From assembly GCA_022508565.1 (NCBI GenBank), contig JAFLUY010000005.1, positions 1 through 64,000 on the forward strand: a stretch of DNA of 64,000 nt. Reading direction: 5' to 3'. The first letter of the stretch is position 1. Every line of letters starts with the position of its first letter. The notes beneath the pieces are model-generated. The model worked only from the letters and a program-made list of their open reading frames with translations, did not search any database and was not told where the DNA came from. Of the stretch, positions 1 to 9,978 are shown in pieces. This DNA comes from Erysipelotrichales bacterium (GTDB taxonomy: Bacteria; Bacillota_I; Bacilli_A; RF39; UBA660). The position numbers and the translations under genes were made by a program.

Positions 1-31
1 AAAAGCCAATCGAACGATTGGTATTTTTTAT
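1..31. terminator. Rho-independent terminator-like hairpin at window start
   Basis: AAAAGCCAATCGAACGATTGGTATTTTTTAT: stem CCAATCG/CGATTGG followed by T-run. Confidence 0.7.
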
Positions 32-124
32 ACCCACAAGGTTATTTTGATATTTATGTCAAAATACCTAGGGGCTAAATATTTTGTCACAACAAAATAG
101 ATTTTAATATGAATGGAGAGTTAT

Positions 125-889
125 ATGAAAAACGAAGAATTTATTGAGTTAAACAAAAAGGGTTGGAATGAATTAATAATGTCAAATAAACCGTTTGCAA
201 ATACAATTTTACCGGAATATGGGCCGTTTTTAAAAAGAAATGAAGATGAGATACAACTTATGCCTAATCTAAAAAATATGAAAGTATTAGATTTAGGTTG
301 TGGTGAAGGAGAATCTTTAGAATATTTATATAAAAAAGGCGCTTCAGAAATATGGGGAATTGACATATCAGAAGAACAAATAAAAAAAGCACAAAAAAGA
401 TTTCCATTATTTAAAGATAATTTTTATGTATCCCCTATGGAAAAAGAAATAGATATTCCAAATAATTATTTTGATTATATAATATCTATCTTTAGTATAG
501 GTTATACTTCTGATTTATTAAGTTCATTAAAAAATGCTTATAAATACCTAAAATCTGATGGATCAATTATAATTAGTTGGACTCATCCGTTCTATTATTG
601 TTTAGATATTGTTGATGAAAAAGTTATTATCCACAAATCTTATTTTAATGAAGATAGCGAAATAATAACTAAAGGTCCTGATAAAGTAAATTTAGCACAA
701 AAAAATTTAATGATTTCTACAATAATTAATACTGCTAAAGATGCAGGCTTTTATGTAGATACTATACTTGAAGAAGAAACAGTTTTAAAAGATGATGTAA
801 ATGGTTATAAAAGTGTCTTTTGGAAAAAAGAAAAAACTGTTAATTGTCCAAGCACATTAATAATAAAATTTAAAAAAATAATTAATTGA
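125..889 (+). CDS. class I SAM-dependent methyltransferase
   Basis: VLDLGCGEGESLEYL motif I; start shifted to ATG at 125 because GGAGAG SD lies just upstream (ORF track starts at 113). Confidence 0.85.
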   Translation: MKNEEFIELNKKGWNELIMSNKPFANTILPEYGPFLKRNEDEIQLMPNLKNMKVLDLGCGEGESLEYLYKKGASEIWGIDISEEQIKKAQKRFPLFKDNFYVSPMEKEIDIPNNYFDYIISIFSIGYTSDLLSSLKNAYKYLKSDGSIIISWTHPFYYCLDIVDEKVIIHKSYFNEDSEIITKGPDKVNLAQKNLMISTIINTAKDAGFYVDTILEEETVLKDDVNGYKSVFWKKEKTVNCPSTLIIKFKKIIN

Positions 890-925
890 TTTAGTTGTAA
901 ATATCTTCTTCAATCGCTCCATTGA

Positions 926-955
926 AATTAACTCAGTATCAACTGAGTTTTTTTG
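926..955 (+). terminator. Rho-independent terminator
   Basis: AACTCAGTATCAACTGAGTTTTTTT. Confidence 0.8.
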
Positions 956-1033
956 TGTCATTAATAATCTCTTCAAATAATATGTTATAATGAAAAAGAA
1001 AGAAAAGTCATAGATTTTTAAGAAGGTGTAATC

Positions 1034-1987
1034 ATGTGCAAGAAAGAAGATTTATATTGTTATGTAGAAAAAAACGGGAAAATGAATCTAGGCAAAGAAA
1101 ATAAAAAAAAAGACTTTAAAGAAAAATATAAATCTTTTTTATGTTACTTATGGGAGTCAATAAATGTAGATGGCCCACAAAAATATTGTAAAGATTCCGA
1201 TCAAGGACCATATGTTGATCCAGACAGCAAAGATGGAAAAAGGCGAATAAATCCTAATTTTTACACGGATTTATGTGCTTTTTTAAATTTTAAAGAAGGT
1301 AGTGAAAAATATACATATACAAAAGAAGATGAGTTTATCCATTCTGAAAACGGAGTTCAACTTGTTTCAGACCAATGTGGTTTTTCTGCTCCCGGGACAA
1401 AATTAAGTCATCCTTATGATGTGTACCTAATAAAGTGTAAAAAGGAAGGAAGAAAGAAGGACGAATCAATCGATAAAGTAGTCAATTGGGTAATGGAATC
1501 TCGAACAATTGGAGGTTCATTCCTTTGGACTAAAGAAATTTGGGCTATTTACAATATAGTAAGAGGTGGAAGTAGTAAATACGGGAATTACATAGAGGAT
1601 CGTGTTGATTTAACTTTATGTGAAATAAAACACTATTTAAATAAAGAAAACTTCGAAAACGATATATTATACAAAAAAATAAAAAATGAACTTACTAAAG
1701 AAGAAATATGGCTTAAAGATTTCAAAAGCTTTGATGAATATGTAGACTATTTTTGTTTTAATACATTCGTTGATAAAAATTATATGCCATATGATATTGT
1801 TAATAGCAATTTTGCTAATGGAGATAAAATACTCATAGATGAAAGTGAAGACAATTATAAGAAGCGAAAAAAAGTTTCTATTTTTGATTTAACTGCAGAC
1901 CAACTAGAAACAATGCTTAACAATGTTAATTTCATGATTAAAAAACGTTCTAAATTAATGATGAAAAAAATGGGAACAAAAAAATAA
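1034..1987 (+). CDS. hypothetical protein (possibly DUF6994-like)
   Basis: long ORF with SD AGAAGGTG upstream and terminator downstream; family name from memory only. Confidence 0.6.
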   Translation: MCKKEDLYCYVEKNGKMNLGKENKKKDFKEKYKSFLCYLWESINVDGPQKYCKDSDQGPYVDPDSKDGKRRINPNFYTDLCAFLNFKEGSEKYTYTKEDEFIHSENGVQLVSDQCGFSAPGTKLSHPYDVYLIKCKKEGRKKDESIDKVVNWVMESRTIGGSFLWTKEIWAIYNIVRGGSSKYGNYIEDRVDLTLCEIKHYLNKENFENDILYKKIKNELTKEEIWLKDFKSFDEYVDYFCFNTFVDKNYMPYDIVNSNFANGDKILIDESEDNYKKRKKVSIFDLTADQLETMLNNVNFMIKKRSKLMMKKMGTKK

Positions 1988-2016
1988 AACCTCGAAAGTT
2001 CGAGGTTTTTTATTAA
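1987..2016. terminator. shared bidirectional terminator between convergent genes
   Basis: AAAACCTCGAAAGTTCGAGGTTTTTTA. Confidence 0.8.
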
Positions 2017-3441
2017 TTACATTTTTGGTCCAGAACCAACATTTGGTTCTTCTGTTATAGCTTCATCTAACATTGCTTCTGCTTGATCTAATTCTTCCAT
2101 TAGTTCATCAACACTAAATTCAACATTACTTGGTTGTGCATGTTTAGCTTGAGAATATTTTTTTGAATGATATGCCATCTTATCTACATAATCTTTAGCA
2201 GCTTCAATTGCGCCTGCTTCAAGCATTTCATAAACAATAGCTGCAAATCCAGAAGCTGATGGCTTATGAGAATTTCTCGACCAATCTTTTAATTGGGAAC
2301 TTCCATTCCCTATCATAGCTGCTAAGATTTCAGGATGTGTAAAACTTGCTGCAAATGAATCTCCATCCTTTATTTGAGATAAATAATTTAATTTATCTGA
2401 TAATTCAGATGGATATGCATTTCTATTTCCATATTTTACTGCTGTTGCTTTAATATTTACAATCGCATCAGCTACTTCTCCTGATTTAAATACATCTAAA
2501 TCATCAGACCAAATCTCATGTTTAGCTAATGCTTCATTAACTAAATCAATAAAAGCCGAAAAGAAATGTCTATCTCCATTGTAAGCAATAATTGATTTAA
2601 CCAAATCATGATTATTTAATATTTCTTTCATTGGTCCAAACGATTTTATTCGCTCTTTCATCTCATAATAATCTTCACCTGAAGCTCCCAAATATTCATT
2701 AGGGTGTCTAGTACCATTTGTTAAAACTCTAACATTTTGAGAGTGTTCTAATGAAAACCCATTTCTTTGATTTTTTGTAACATATTCTCTTGTATAATGA
2801 GAAATGTTTGAAAGATATTCTTTAGCAGAGTCAATACTTCCTTGTCCTAACAATTCAGATATTAAAGTTGCAAATCCTTCTACAGGAATTTCTGAATTAG
2901 TGGTCCAGCTCGTTAAGTCAGTACGACCATTACCAGCAAATGCTTGTAATATTTGTGGATGAGTAAAACTTGCCGCAAATGAATTTGCATCTTTTATTTG
3001 TGATAAATAATTTAGTTTATCTGATACTTCTGAAGGATAAACATTACGATGACCGTAGACTCTTGCAGTTTCTTTCATGTTAACAATTGCATCTGCAACT
3101 TCTCCTGTTTTGAATACATCCAAATCATCTGCCCATATTTCATCCTTTGCTATGGCTTCATTAACTAATTCAATAAATGCTGCAAAGAAATGTCTATCTC
3201 CATTATAAGCAATAATCGATTTAACTAAATCATAGTCTTTTAATAATTCCTTCATCGAACCTAAAGAACTAATTCTATCTTTCATTTCATAATAGTTTTC
3301 ACCTGATGCACCTAAATGTTCGTTTGGTTTACTACTACCATTAGTAAGAATAGTTGGCTCAAATTCCTGTTTTCTATTTATACTATTACTTAAACTTTTA
3401 GTTTCTAGTTCTGAGTTATCTAAATATTGATTAATATCCAT
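2017..3441 (-). CDS. hypothetical protein with two tandem ~200-aa repeats
   Basis: internal duplication: LGASGENYYEMKDRI..LVKSIIAYNGDRHFFAAFIELVNEA and LGASGEDYYEMKERI..LVKSIIAYNGDRHFFSAFIDLVNEA, 208-aa offset. Confidence 0.8.
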   Translation of the reverse strand: MDINQYLDNSELETKSLSNSINRKQEFEPTILTNGSSKPNEHLGASGENYYEMKDRISSLGSMKELLKDYDLVKSIIAYNGDRHFFAAFIELVNEAIAKDEIWADDLDVFKTGEVADAIVNMKETARVYGHRNVYPSEVSDKLNYLSQIKDANSFAASFTHPQILQAFAGNGRTDLTSWTTNSEIPVEGFATLISELLGQGSIDSAKEYLSNISHYTREYVTKNQRNGFSLEHSQNVRVLTNGTRHPNEYLGASGEDYYEMKERIKSFGPMKEILNNHDLVKSIIAYNGDRHFFSAFIDLVNEALAKHEIWSDDLDVFKSGEVADAIVNIKATAVKYGNRNAYPSELSDKLNYLSQIKDGDSFAASFTHPEILAAMIGNGSSQLKDWSRNSHKPSASGFAAIVYEMLEAGAIEAAKDYVDKMAYHSKKYSQAKHAQPSNVEFSVDELMEELDQAEAMLDEAITEEPNVGSGPKM

Positions 3442-3584
3442 CGTCATCACCCTATTACTATTTTATCAAATTATTAATAAATTAGAATTTTTTAGGCCAC
3501 ACTTTACAAGCAACTTTACCATAGCTAATTTTTACAAAATTATTAATATATGATATATTATTAACCAAAAAAGAAGGGATAAAT

Positions 3585-4532
3585 ATGAATGTACTTGAAA
3601 TATTGACCCAAGAACTAAAAGATAAACACTGGTCTTTAGAAGAAAAAATAAGATATGTGTATTTACGTGTATGCGAATTCTTCGTCTTTGATTATCGTTA
3701 TAGATTAGCTACTCAGCTTCCAAACAAAGATGAAATTCTAAATTATATTGACAATAAAGATATCGATTTAACTAATTTGAACGATAGATATATAGTATGC
3801 CCAACATATACTGACAAAGTTATGCCAATTATTTTACAAGAATTGTTTGAAAAAATATGTAATATCAGGCATGTAGGAGGTCACTACTATCCATCGTGTG
3901 AGATTAACGGCATAGAAATTGCATTAGATGCTACAATCATGGATCTATTAAGAGTAAAAATGAATTTAACTACAATTGGATTTATACCAGATGGCGAAAA
4001 TGATTCAAAAGTACTTTATAATTATGACAAACACTTAAAAGAAATTGATAAATCTATTGGATATATCAAAGATAACTATGAAGATACATTTTTAAAAGAT
4101 TGTGGACGTAATTTTACTGAGCGTTACTTACGTGGTGAATATGGGGAAATAGTTGATAGTCCTGATGATGAATTCCTTAAAAAGATTAATTTTATTGAAA
4201 ATCTATATCAAAAATATAATGTACAAGATAACTTTACCGATGCAAAGTTTTGTCTTGAATATATTGCAAAATTTATATTCAACAAAAGTGATAAAGCTCG
4301 TCAATTAGTATCAACTCTATTCTTAGCAACAGATATAGAAAAAGAATGGGATTTAATAAATGTTTGGAGATTTCAATTAGAACAAACTGCCATCTTCTAT
4401 TCTTTGAAGAAAGAAAATGGCGAATATCATTTTGGAGAAACTCCTTACAATAAAATCTTAAAATATCAAGATTATAAAGGAGAGGCAAAAGCTCTATTAC
4501 TAACAGAACCAAACACTAAAGTTTTATTATAA
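3585..4532 (+). CDS. hypothetical protein, possible transglutaminase/papain-like fold
   Basis: EEKIRYVYLRVCEFFVFDYRY followed by C..GGHYYPSCEINGIEIALDAT (possible Cys-His-Asp). Confidence 0.45.
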   Translation: MNVLEILTQELKDKHWSLEEKIRYVYLRVCEFFVFDYRYRLATQLPNKDEILNYIDNKDIDLTNLNDRYIVCPTYTDKVMPIILQELFEKICNIRHVGGHYYPSCEINGIEIALDATIMDLLRVKMNLTTIGFIPDGENDSKVLYNYDKHLKEIDKSIGYIKDNYEDTFLKDCGRNFTERYLRGEYGEIVDSPDDEFLKKINFIENLYQKYNVQDNFTDAKFCLEYIAKFIFNKSDKARQLVSTLFLATDIEKEWDLINVWRFQLEQTAIFYSLKKENGEYHFGETPYNKILKYQDYKGEAKALLLTEPNTKVLL

Positions 4533-4562
4533 AAAAAACCAATCTATTGATTGGTTTTTTAT
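4530..4562. terminator. bidirectional terminator
   Basis: AAAACCAATCTATTGATTGGTTTTTTAT. Confidence 0.8.
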
Positions 4563-5113
4563 ATGTATTTTAATAACTCAGTAAATTCAGTATAGCCGCT
4601 TTCTGAATTTAAATGACCTCCACCAGAAATCATTATTTGATTATCAGTTATAGCATCAGCAAATTCTTTTTCTATGTCGTATCTAACATATGGATCATTG
4701 TCCGAATATAAGCAAATAATATCATCACAATAATTTTTAATATCACTTATATTATCTAAAAACAGACTTACATTAACTGCATCATAATCAGAATCAATTC
4801 CTAAATAATTATTAAAGCCACAGACTAATACTAGTCTCTTAACTTTTATTTTATTTTCTATTAAGTACTTACATATAAATACTGGTGCTATAGAATGAGC
4901 AAATATAACCGTATTCTCATTTAAAATATTTGCATCAACATAGACATTCATAAGTTTAGACCAATTTTCATAATTTTGTTTACCAACTCCTGATGGTAAA
5001 TCTGGAGTATATACCTCTAAATCTTTATTTTCAAGTTCACTTCTTAAATATGGAATCCAGTTAGAAAATGGACTTGAAAAACTTCCATGTACTAATAAAT
5101 AATTATTTTTCAT
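4559..5113 (-). CDS. RBBP9/YdeN-like alpha/beta serine hydrolase
   Basis: YLLVHGSFSSPFSNWIPYL..ENTVIFAHSIAP..SGGGHLN. Confidence 0.75.
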   Translation of the reverse strand: MKNNYLLVHGSFSSPFSNWIPYLRSELENKDLEVYTPDLPSGVGKQNYENWSKLMNVYVDANILNENTVIFAHSIAPVFICKYLIENKIKVKRLVLVCGFNNYLGIDSDYDAVNVSLFLDNISDIKNYCDDIICLYSDNDPYVRYDIEKEFADAITDNQIMISGGGHLNSESGYTEFTELLKYI

Positions 5114-5166
5114 ACTTAACATCCTTTCAATTTATATCTTAACTATATAATCATTATTAACTTGTT

Positions 5167-6456
5167 TTATAATAAACTTGATATTAATTCTATTAATTCA
5201 GGAATTCGATAAATTCTATGATATCCATCAAAATGATTATAATATTTTAAATATATTCCTTCGGAATTTGTATCGTCAATAAATCTTACAAATTTTTCTT
5301 GGTTATTATTATCTTCATCAGAATATAAACAATATTTTTTGATTGATGCATTTTTTATAAAATCAAATGAATCTGGTTTTAAAACTGATTGTTTTAAAAC
5401 ATCAACAAAATAATCATTTCTTGTTGTTGGATAATCATAGATTGCTCCTGGAGCAACTGCTATATATGCTTTTGGTTCATAATGCAATTCTTTACAAAAT
5501 CTAATGAAATAAGCATTGCCAATTGAGTGAGCAACTACAATTGAATTACCATTTAATTTTCCATTATCAAGATAGAATTTTAAGATTTCTTTAAATTTTT
5601 CATATTTTGAATCTGCCCTAATTGGAAATTCAGGCATTATTACATCTATTTCTTTTGCGCCAAATACATCTTTAATATCTTGTCCCCAGATATTTAATGT
5701 ATCTCCATTTAAAGAATGTAAGATAAAGATATTAGAAACATTTTGCTTCTTTGCTGTTTCTAATTCAAGTATATTTAAAAACTCTTCATTCATAGCAGCA
5801 GCATGGAATCCATCTACACTTTTAATAGAAGCTCCTGCCATCTTACATATAAATAATCCAGGCTCATAATCCCATGGTTTATTACTTCTAAACACAGCTC
5901 CGTGTATTCTACCACTTGCAACAAACGCCATAGATACACAGACACAACCAAAATTTCTTCTGTTAGATGAGTATTTTCTCATTCTCTGCATAGATGGCAA
6001 ATTATTATTACCATCTATTGCATACAAAGCATTTTTGATTGGCACTTCATTAATAGATATTTTTTCATCATTTAAATAAGCACCAGTTTCATCAGCATAA
6101 TAAAATTCATTAATACGTGGCAAACTTATTACACTGGCAATTGTTTCTCCATTTTTTACACACGCTATTTGTATTCCCCAAAGTGGTAAATTATTTGCAA
6201 AATTAATTGTTCCATCAATTGGATCTATAACAAAACAATTATCAGTAACTTTATTAACCGTATTATATTCTTCGCTTACAATATCAAAGTTTGGATATTG
6301 TTCACCTATTTTATCTATTAAAAACTTTTCTATTTCGTAATCTAAAGTGGTTACTAAATCGTTTTCACCACCTTTAATGAATGCATCAAATTTCTGATTT
6401 GATATTTCATTTGCTTCTTTTACTATTTCCCTTAAAAATTTACTTTCAGTTTTCAT
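5167..6456 (-). CDS. fusion: inositol monophosphatase family domain + RBBP9/YdeN-like hydrolase domain
   Basis: N-term EEYNTV..IDPIDGTINFANNLPLWGIQIA and W DYEPG; C-term IFILHSLNGDTLNIWGQDI..IVVAHSIGN..HFDGYH. Confidence 0.8.
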   Translation of the reverse strand: MKTESKFLREIVKEANEISNQKFDAFIKGGENDLVTTLDYEIEKFLIDKIGEQYPNFDIVSEEYNTVNKVTDNCFVIDPIDGTINFANNLPLWGIQIACVKNGETIASVISLPRINEFYYADETGAYLNDEKISINEVPIKNALYAIDGNNNLPSMQRMRKYSSNRRNFGCVCVSMAFVASGRIHGAVFRSNKPWDYEPGLFICKMAGASIKSVDGFHAAAMNEEFLNILELETAKKQNVSNIFILHSLNGDTLNIWGQDIKDVFGAKEIDVIMPEFPIRADSKYEKFKEILKFYLDNGKLNGNSIVVAHSIGNAYFIRFCKELHYEPKAYIAVAPGAIYDYPTTRNDYFVDVLKQSVLKPDSFDFIKNASIKKYCLYSDEDNNNQEKFVRFIDDTNSEGIYLKYYNHFDGYHRIYRIPELIELISSLL

Positions 6457-6482
6457 TATTGCCTCACTTATCACAATTATTT

Positions 6483-7091
6483 TTATTTTATTACTCTTTT
6501 ATCCTCTAATAATGACTCTATCATAGGTTCATAAATATGAGAATTATTTGCAATACTTTCATTTACATCAATTTCATAATCTTTTACGATACAATGTGCT
6601 TCTTCATTATCAAAAAATTCTCTTACACATACTCCACCTAGCGCTTCCATAGTTTTCCACGAAGCCGGATTATCCTTATCAGCATCCATTAATACTTTAT
6701 CAATACCATAATCTTTACAAATCTTTAAACCTAAATAAAGATTGATCTTATTATATCCCTTGCCTCTTTCAGTTGGTCTTATACTATATCCAATGTTTCC
6801 TCCATACTTTCTCAACTTTTCATTTAACGCTAATCTTATATTTATCATACCAATAATTCTATTATCATTACTTCTAACAAGAAAATATGTTCTTGCTGGC
6901 ACTTTTTCTTCATTAGGTATCCTTTTGTAATCTTCCTCCAATTTTTGAAGCCATCCATCATAATCATCTAAAAATCTTTGTAGACCACCTGTTCCATTTA
7001 TATTAGAATCAAATTCATAAAATTCATGGACATATGATAAAGCAGCTTCTTTTCTTTCTATATTTGGAATCTCAAAATAAAATTTTTCCAT
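6483..7091 (-). CDS. GNAT family N-acetyltransferase
   Basis: IGYSIRPTERGKGYNKINLYLGL acetyl-CoA motif. Confidence 0.8.
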   Translation of the reverse strand: MEKFYFEIPNIERKEAALSYVHEFYEFDSNINGTGGLQRFLDDYDGWLQKLEEDYKRIPNEEKVPARTYFLVRSNDNRIIGMINIRLALNEKLRKYGGNIGYSIRPTERGKGYNKINLYLGLKICKDYGIDKVLMDADKDNPASWKTMEALGGVCVREFFDNEEAHCIVKDYEIDVNESIANNSHIYEPMIESLLEDKRVIK

Positions 7092-7275
7092 TATATCACC
7101 TTCTATAATTAAGAATTAATACAATTATACTAACTTTTATAAATAAGCATAAAAATAATATTTAGATTAATTATATCATGAAAAATGATAAATTATATAA
7201 AAACAAAATTAAAGATATTAAAATATACTTTAGTCTATACTTATGGTAAAATAATCTAAATGGAGAGGTGACATT

Positions 7276-7845
7276 ATGCTTAATAGAAAAACTATTGAAA
7301 ATGATGAAGAATATTTAAGACAAATATCTGATGAAGTTGATTTTCTAAATGATAATTACTTAGATCATATTGCTAAATTAAAGGAATATTGTGATAACAA
7401 TCAAGTATATGCATTATCTCCAATTCAAATTGGTATACCAAAAAGAATAATTTATATTAAAAATACAACAACAGATATGGATAATAATAAAAAAGGTCAT
7501 GATGAAGGCATCATATATATTAATCCCATTATAGTTAAAGAGGAAGGTAAAACTTCATTTTTAGAAGGTTGTGAAAGTTGCGTTCTAAAAAAAGATGATG
7601 TAACATTATATTATGTTGGTGAAGTAGAAAGACCTTATAAAATAGAAATTGAATATTATGATATAAATGGAAATAAAAATGAAAAATCAATCGAAGGATT
7701 TGAAGCAACAATATTTTGTCATGAATATGATCATTTAAATGGAATACTTCATATGGATAAGATAAAAGAAGTATTAGAAATGACACCTGATGAAATGAGA
7801 GAATATAGAAGTACCCATCCATATAATATAATTTCTAAAGATTAG
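7276..7845 (+). CDS. peptide deformylase family protein (divergent)
   Basis: ALSPIQIGIP, EGCESC and HEYDHLNG motifs in correct order. Confidence 0.8.
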   Translation: MLNRKTIENDEEYLRQISDEVDFLNDNYLDHIAKLKEYCDNNQVYALSPIQIGIPKRIIYIKNTTTDMDNNKKGHDEGIIYINPIIVKEEGKTSFLEGCESCVLKKDDVTLYYVGEVERPYKIEIEYYDINGNKNEKSIEGFEATIFCHEYDHLNGILHMDKIKEVLEMTPDEMREYRSTHPYNIISKD

Positions 7846-7855
7846 TTATTAAAAA

Positions 7856-7885
7856 TAAAACTGTACACACGTACAGTTTATTTTA
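7856..7885. terminator. bidirectional terminator-like hairpin
   Basis: AAACTGTACACACGTACAGTTTATTTT. Confidence 0.65.
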
Positions 7886-8465
7886 ATTCTGCTACTATTA
7901 GATCAGCTTCTCTTTTTAAACTTTCATCATATTTATTTACCAAAGTAAAATCATATGAATAATTAGAATAATTAGGAATAGTATAATCCCTTAATCTAAA
8001 TTCTTCTTCTATAGCTCTTGCTACTGGAATGTTTGATTTAATATGTCTTAGACAAAGATGTTCATATCTTTTCTCATTATTATCAGGTTCTACAAGTATT
8101 CGATAATTACAATAATTCCATATTTCTTGTAATTCAACTAACCTATAGAAATCCACAATAATATAATCATATATTTTTTCATTATCCTTTATCTCTTTTA
8201 ATAATACATTGATTAAATCTTCTTCTACCAAATCAGATATTATTTTCATTTGCTTAGGATACTGTAAAAATAAAACATGATCTAATTCACCATCTTTAAA
8301 TATATCTTCACCATACAACTTTTTTAATTCATCTAAGTTTTTCAATAACAAATTTATATAAAACTCATCTACAGATATTATTTTTATGTTTGGCAATCTC
8401 TCACTTAAATGTTTTGCTAAAGTACTTTTACCACCTGCACTTTTACCTGCTATCCCAATTATCAT
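7878..8465 (-). CDS. P-loop kinase (uridine-kinase/dNK-like)
   Basis: IGIAGKSAGGKSTLAKHL Walker A; IIVDFYRL. Confidence 0.7.
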   Translation of the reverse strand: MIIGIAGKSAGGKSTLAKHLSERLPNIKIISVDEFYINLLLKNLDELKKLYGEDIFKDGELDHVLFLQYPKQMKIISDLVEEDLINVLLKEIKDNEKIYDYIIVDFYRLVELQEIWNYCNYRILVEPDNNEKRYEHLCLRHIKSNIPVARAIEEEFRLRDYTIPNYSNYSYDFTLVNKYDESLKREADLIVAELK

Positions 8466-8474
8466 ATAGTACTC

Positions 8475-9236
8475 CTACTTTTTTGCTAAAAATGCCATGA
8501 ATTGTGGCAATTCCTTATTCTTTTTGTAGTAATTAATATCAACTTCTTTTGTTTCTTCTATAGCGCTAGATTCTGTGAAATCTAAAACTTCAAAGTTAGC
8601 TTTTCTTAAAAGTTTAAAATGAAATGAAGGGGAAACAACATAAAAAGATAAATTTTCTTTTAAACCCCAAGAGAAAAAATTATGGCTATGTTCTTTAAAT
8701 GTATTATAGCTTCCAAATACTTCGCTTTCATTATCATCTCTTGAGCACCCAATTATCCTATACATTTTTCCATCTATTTCTTTATGTGCACTAGCCCATC
8801 TTATTGGATGAACCAAAGAAAATAAGAATAAGCCATCTTTTTTCAACACTCGATAAACTTCTTTATAGACAGTATCTGGAGTAGCGCTATAATGAATAGC
8901 TAAACTACTATATACAAAATCAAAAGTACTATCTTCAAACGGAAGAATAGACATATCACCAACTACAAATTCAACTTCAGGGTATGACTCTCTAGCAATA
9001 TTAATAGATTCTTTTGATAAATCAAGTCCCACTAAATTTTCTTTATCTGCACCAAAAGTTTCTAAAAGTTTTGATTCTTCGCCAGTTCCACAACCTAACA
9101 TTAATATCTTTTTATCCTTAAGATTAGGTATCATACTTTTCATCATAGGTTTTTCAACAAATCGATGGGGTGGCATCATTCCATTTATTAATCTTTCTTG
9201 CCTTTCTTTAGCATATTTATCGTAATCGTTTTTCAT
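8475..9236 (-). CDS. class I SAM-dependent methyltransferase
   Basis: ILMLGCGTGEESKLLE..VVGDMSILPFEDSTFDFVYSSLAIHY. Confidence 0.85.
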   Translation of the reverse strand: MKNDYDKYAKERQERLINGMMPPHRFVEKPMMKSMIPNLKDKKILMLGCGTGEESKLLETFGADKENLVGLDLSKESINIARESYPEVEFVVGDMSILPFEDSTFDFVYSSLAIHYSATPDTVYKEVYRVLKKDGLFLFSLVHPIRWASAHKEIDGKMYRIIGCSRDDNESEVFGSYNTFKEHSHNFFSWGLKENLSFYVVSPSFHFKLLRKANFEVLDFTESSAIEETKEVDINYYKKNKELPQFMAFLAKK

Positions 9237-9296
9237 AATTTACCTCATATCTAGCTTAATTTAATATTCATTTACTGAATAACTGTTTTAAAATAT

Positions 9297-9884
9297 TTAA
9301 TCATATAAATTAAGTATCTCTTTTATTTTTTCCGGACTCATATGATCTAATTTTGATTGTCCAGATAAGCACAGATTTTTATTATTCCATAAAGGTACTT
9401 CTTCATCAAACAAACTTTTTGAGAATACCCAACAATCATAATCTAGCTTTTCTGCAGTATATTTTTCTTTTATGAACCCATTCTTTTCATAAAGTTTAAT
9501 AGCATCAGCATTGTCTAATAAATCAGCATAAAGTCTAATATATCTAAAGCCTTGATCTTTTGCTAATGATATTGTTTCTTTTAACAATTCTTCTCCTAAT
9601 CCTTTGCTTCTATATTGTGGCAAAATACCATACCATGCTATCCAAGCATTCTCGGTATCGTCATTATAATTATATAAGCCTGTTATACCTACGTATTTAG
9701 AATCTTTTTCTGCTAAATAATATTTAACATGATCATCAATATAATTGATACCTGTTTTCTCAATAAATAGATTTCTATCCAAAGATGCCAAAATGTTAAT
9801 AGTACCATCCTCATTTGTGAATATTTTATTTTGAATTTTTATTCCAATTTTATAATTACTAAAATCTATTTTTACTAGTTTCAT
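9297..9884 (-). CDS. GNAT family N-acetyltransferase
   Basis: YGILPQYRSKGLGEELLKETI. Confidence 0.8.
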   Translation of the reverse strand: MKLVKIDFSNYKIGIKIQNKIFTNEDGTINILASLDRNLFIEKTGINYIDDHVKYYLAEKDSKYVGITGLYNYNDDTENAWIAWYGILPQYRSKGLGEELLKETISLAKDQGFRYIRLYADLLDNADAIKLYEKNGFIKEKYTAEKLDYDCWVFSKSLFDEEVPLWNNKNLCLSGQSKLDHMSPEKIKEILNLYD

Positions 9885-9978
9885 TAATATATTCCATCTC
9901 CAAATAAATACTTCTCTTTTATAATTATAGCATACGTGTTATAATATAAAACAATTATCTAATGTTTGGTGTGATATT

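Noticed and set aside
121-366. Minus-strand 81-aa ORF opposite the first methyltransferase
   Set aside because: Shadow ORF; sense strand has clear motifs.
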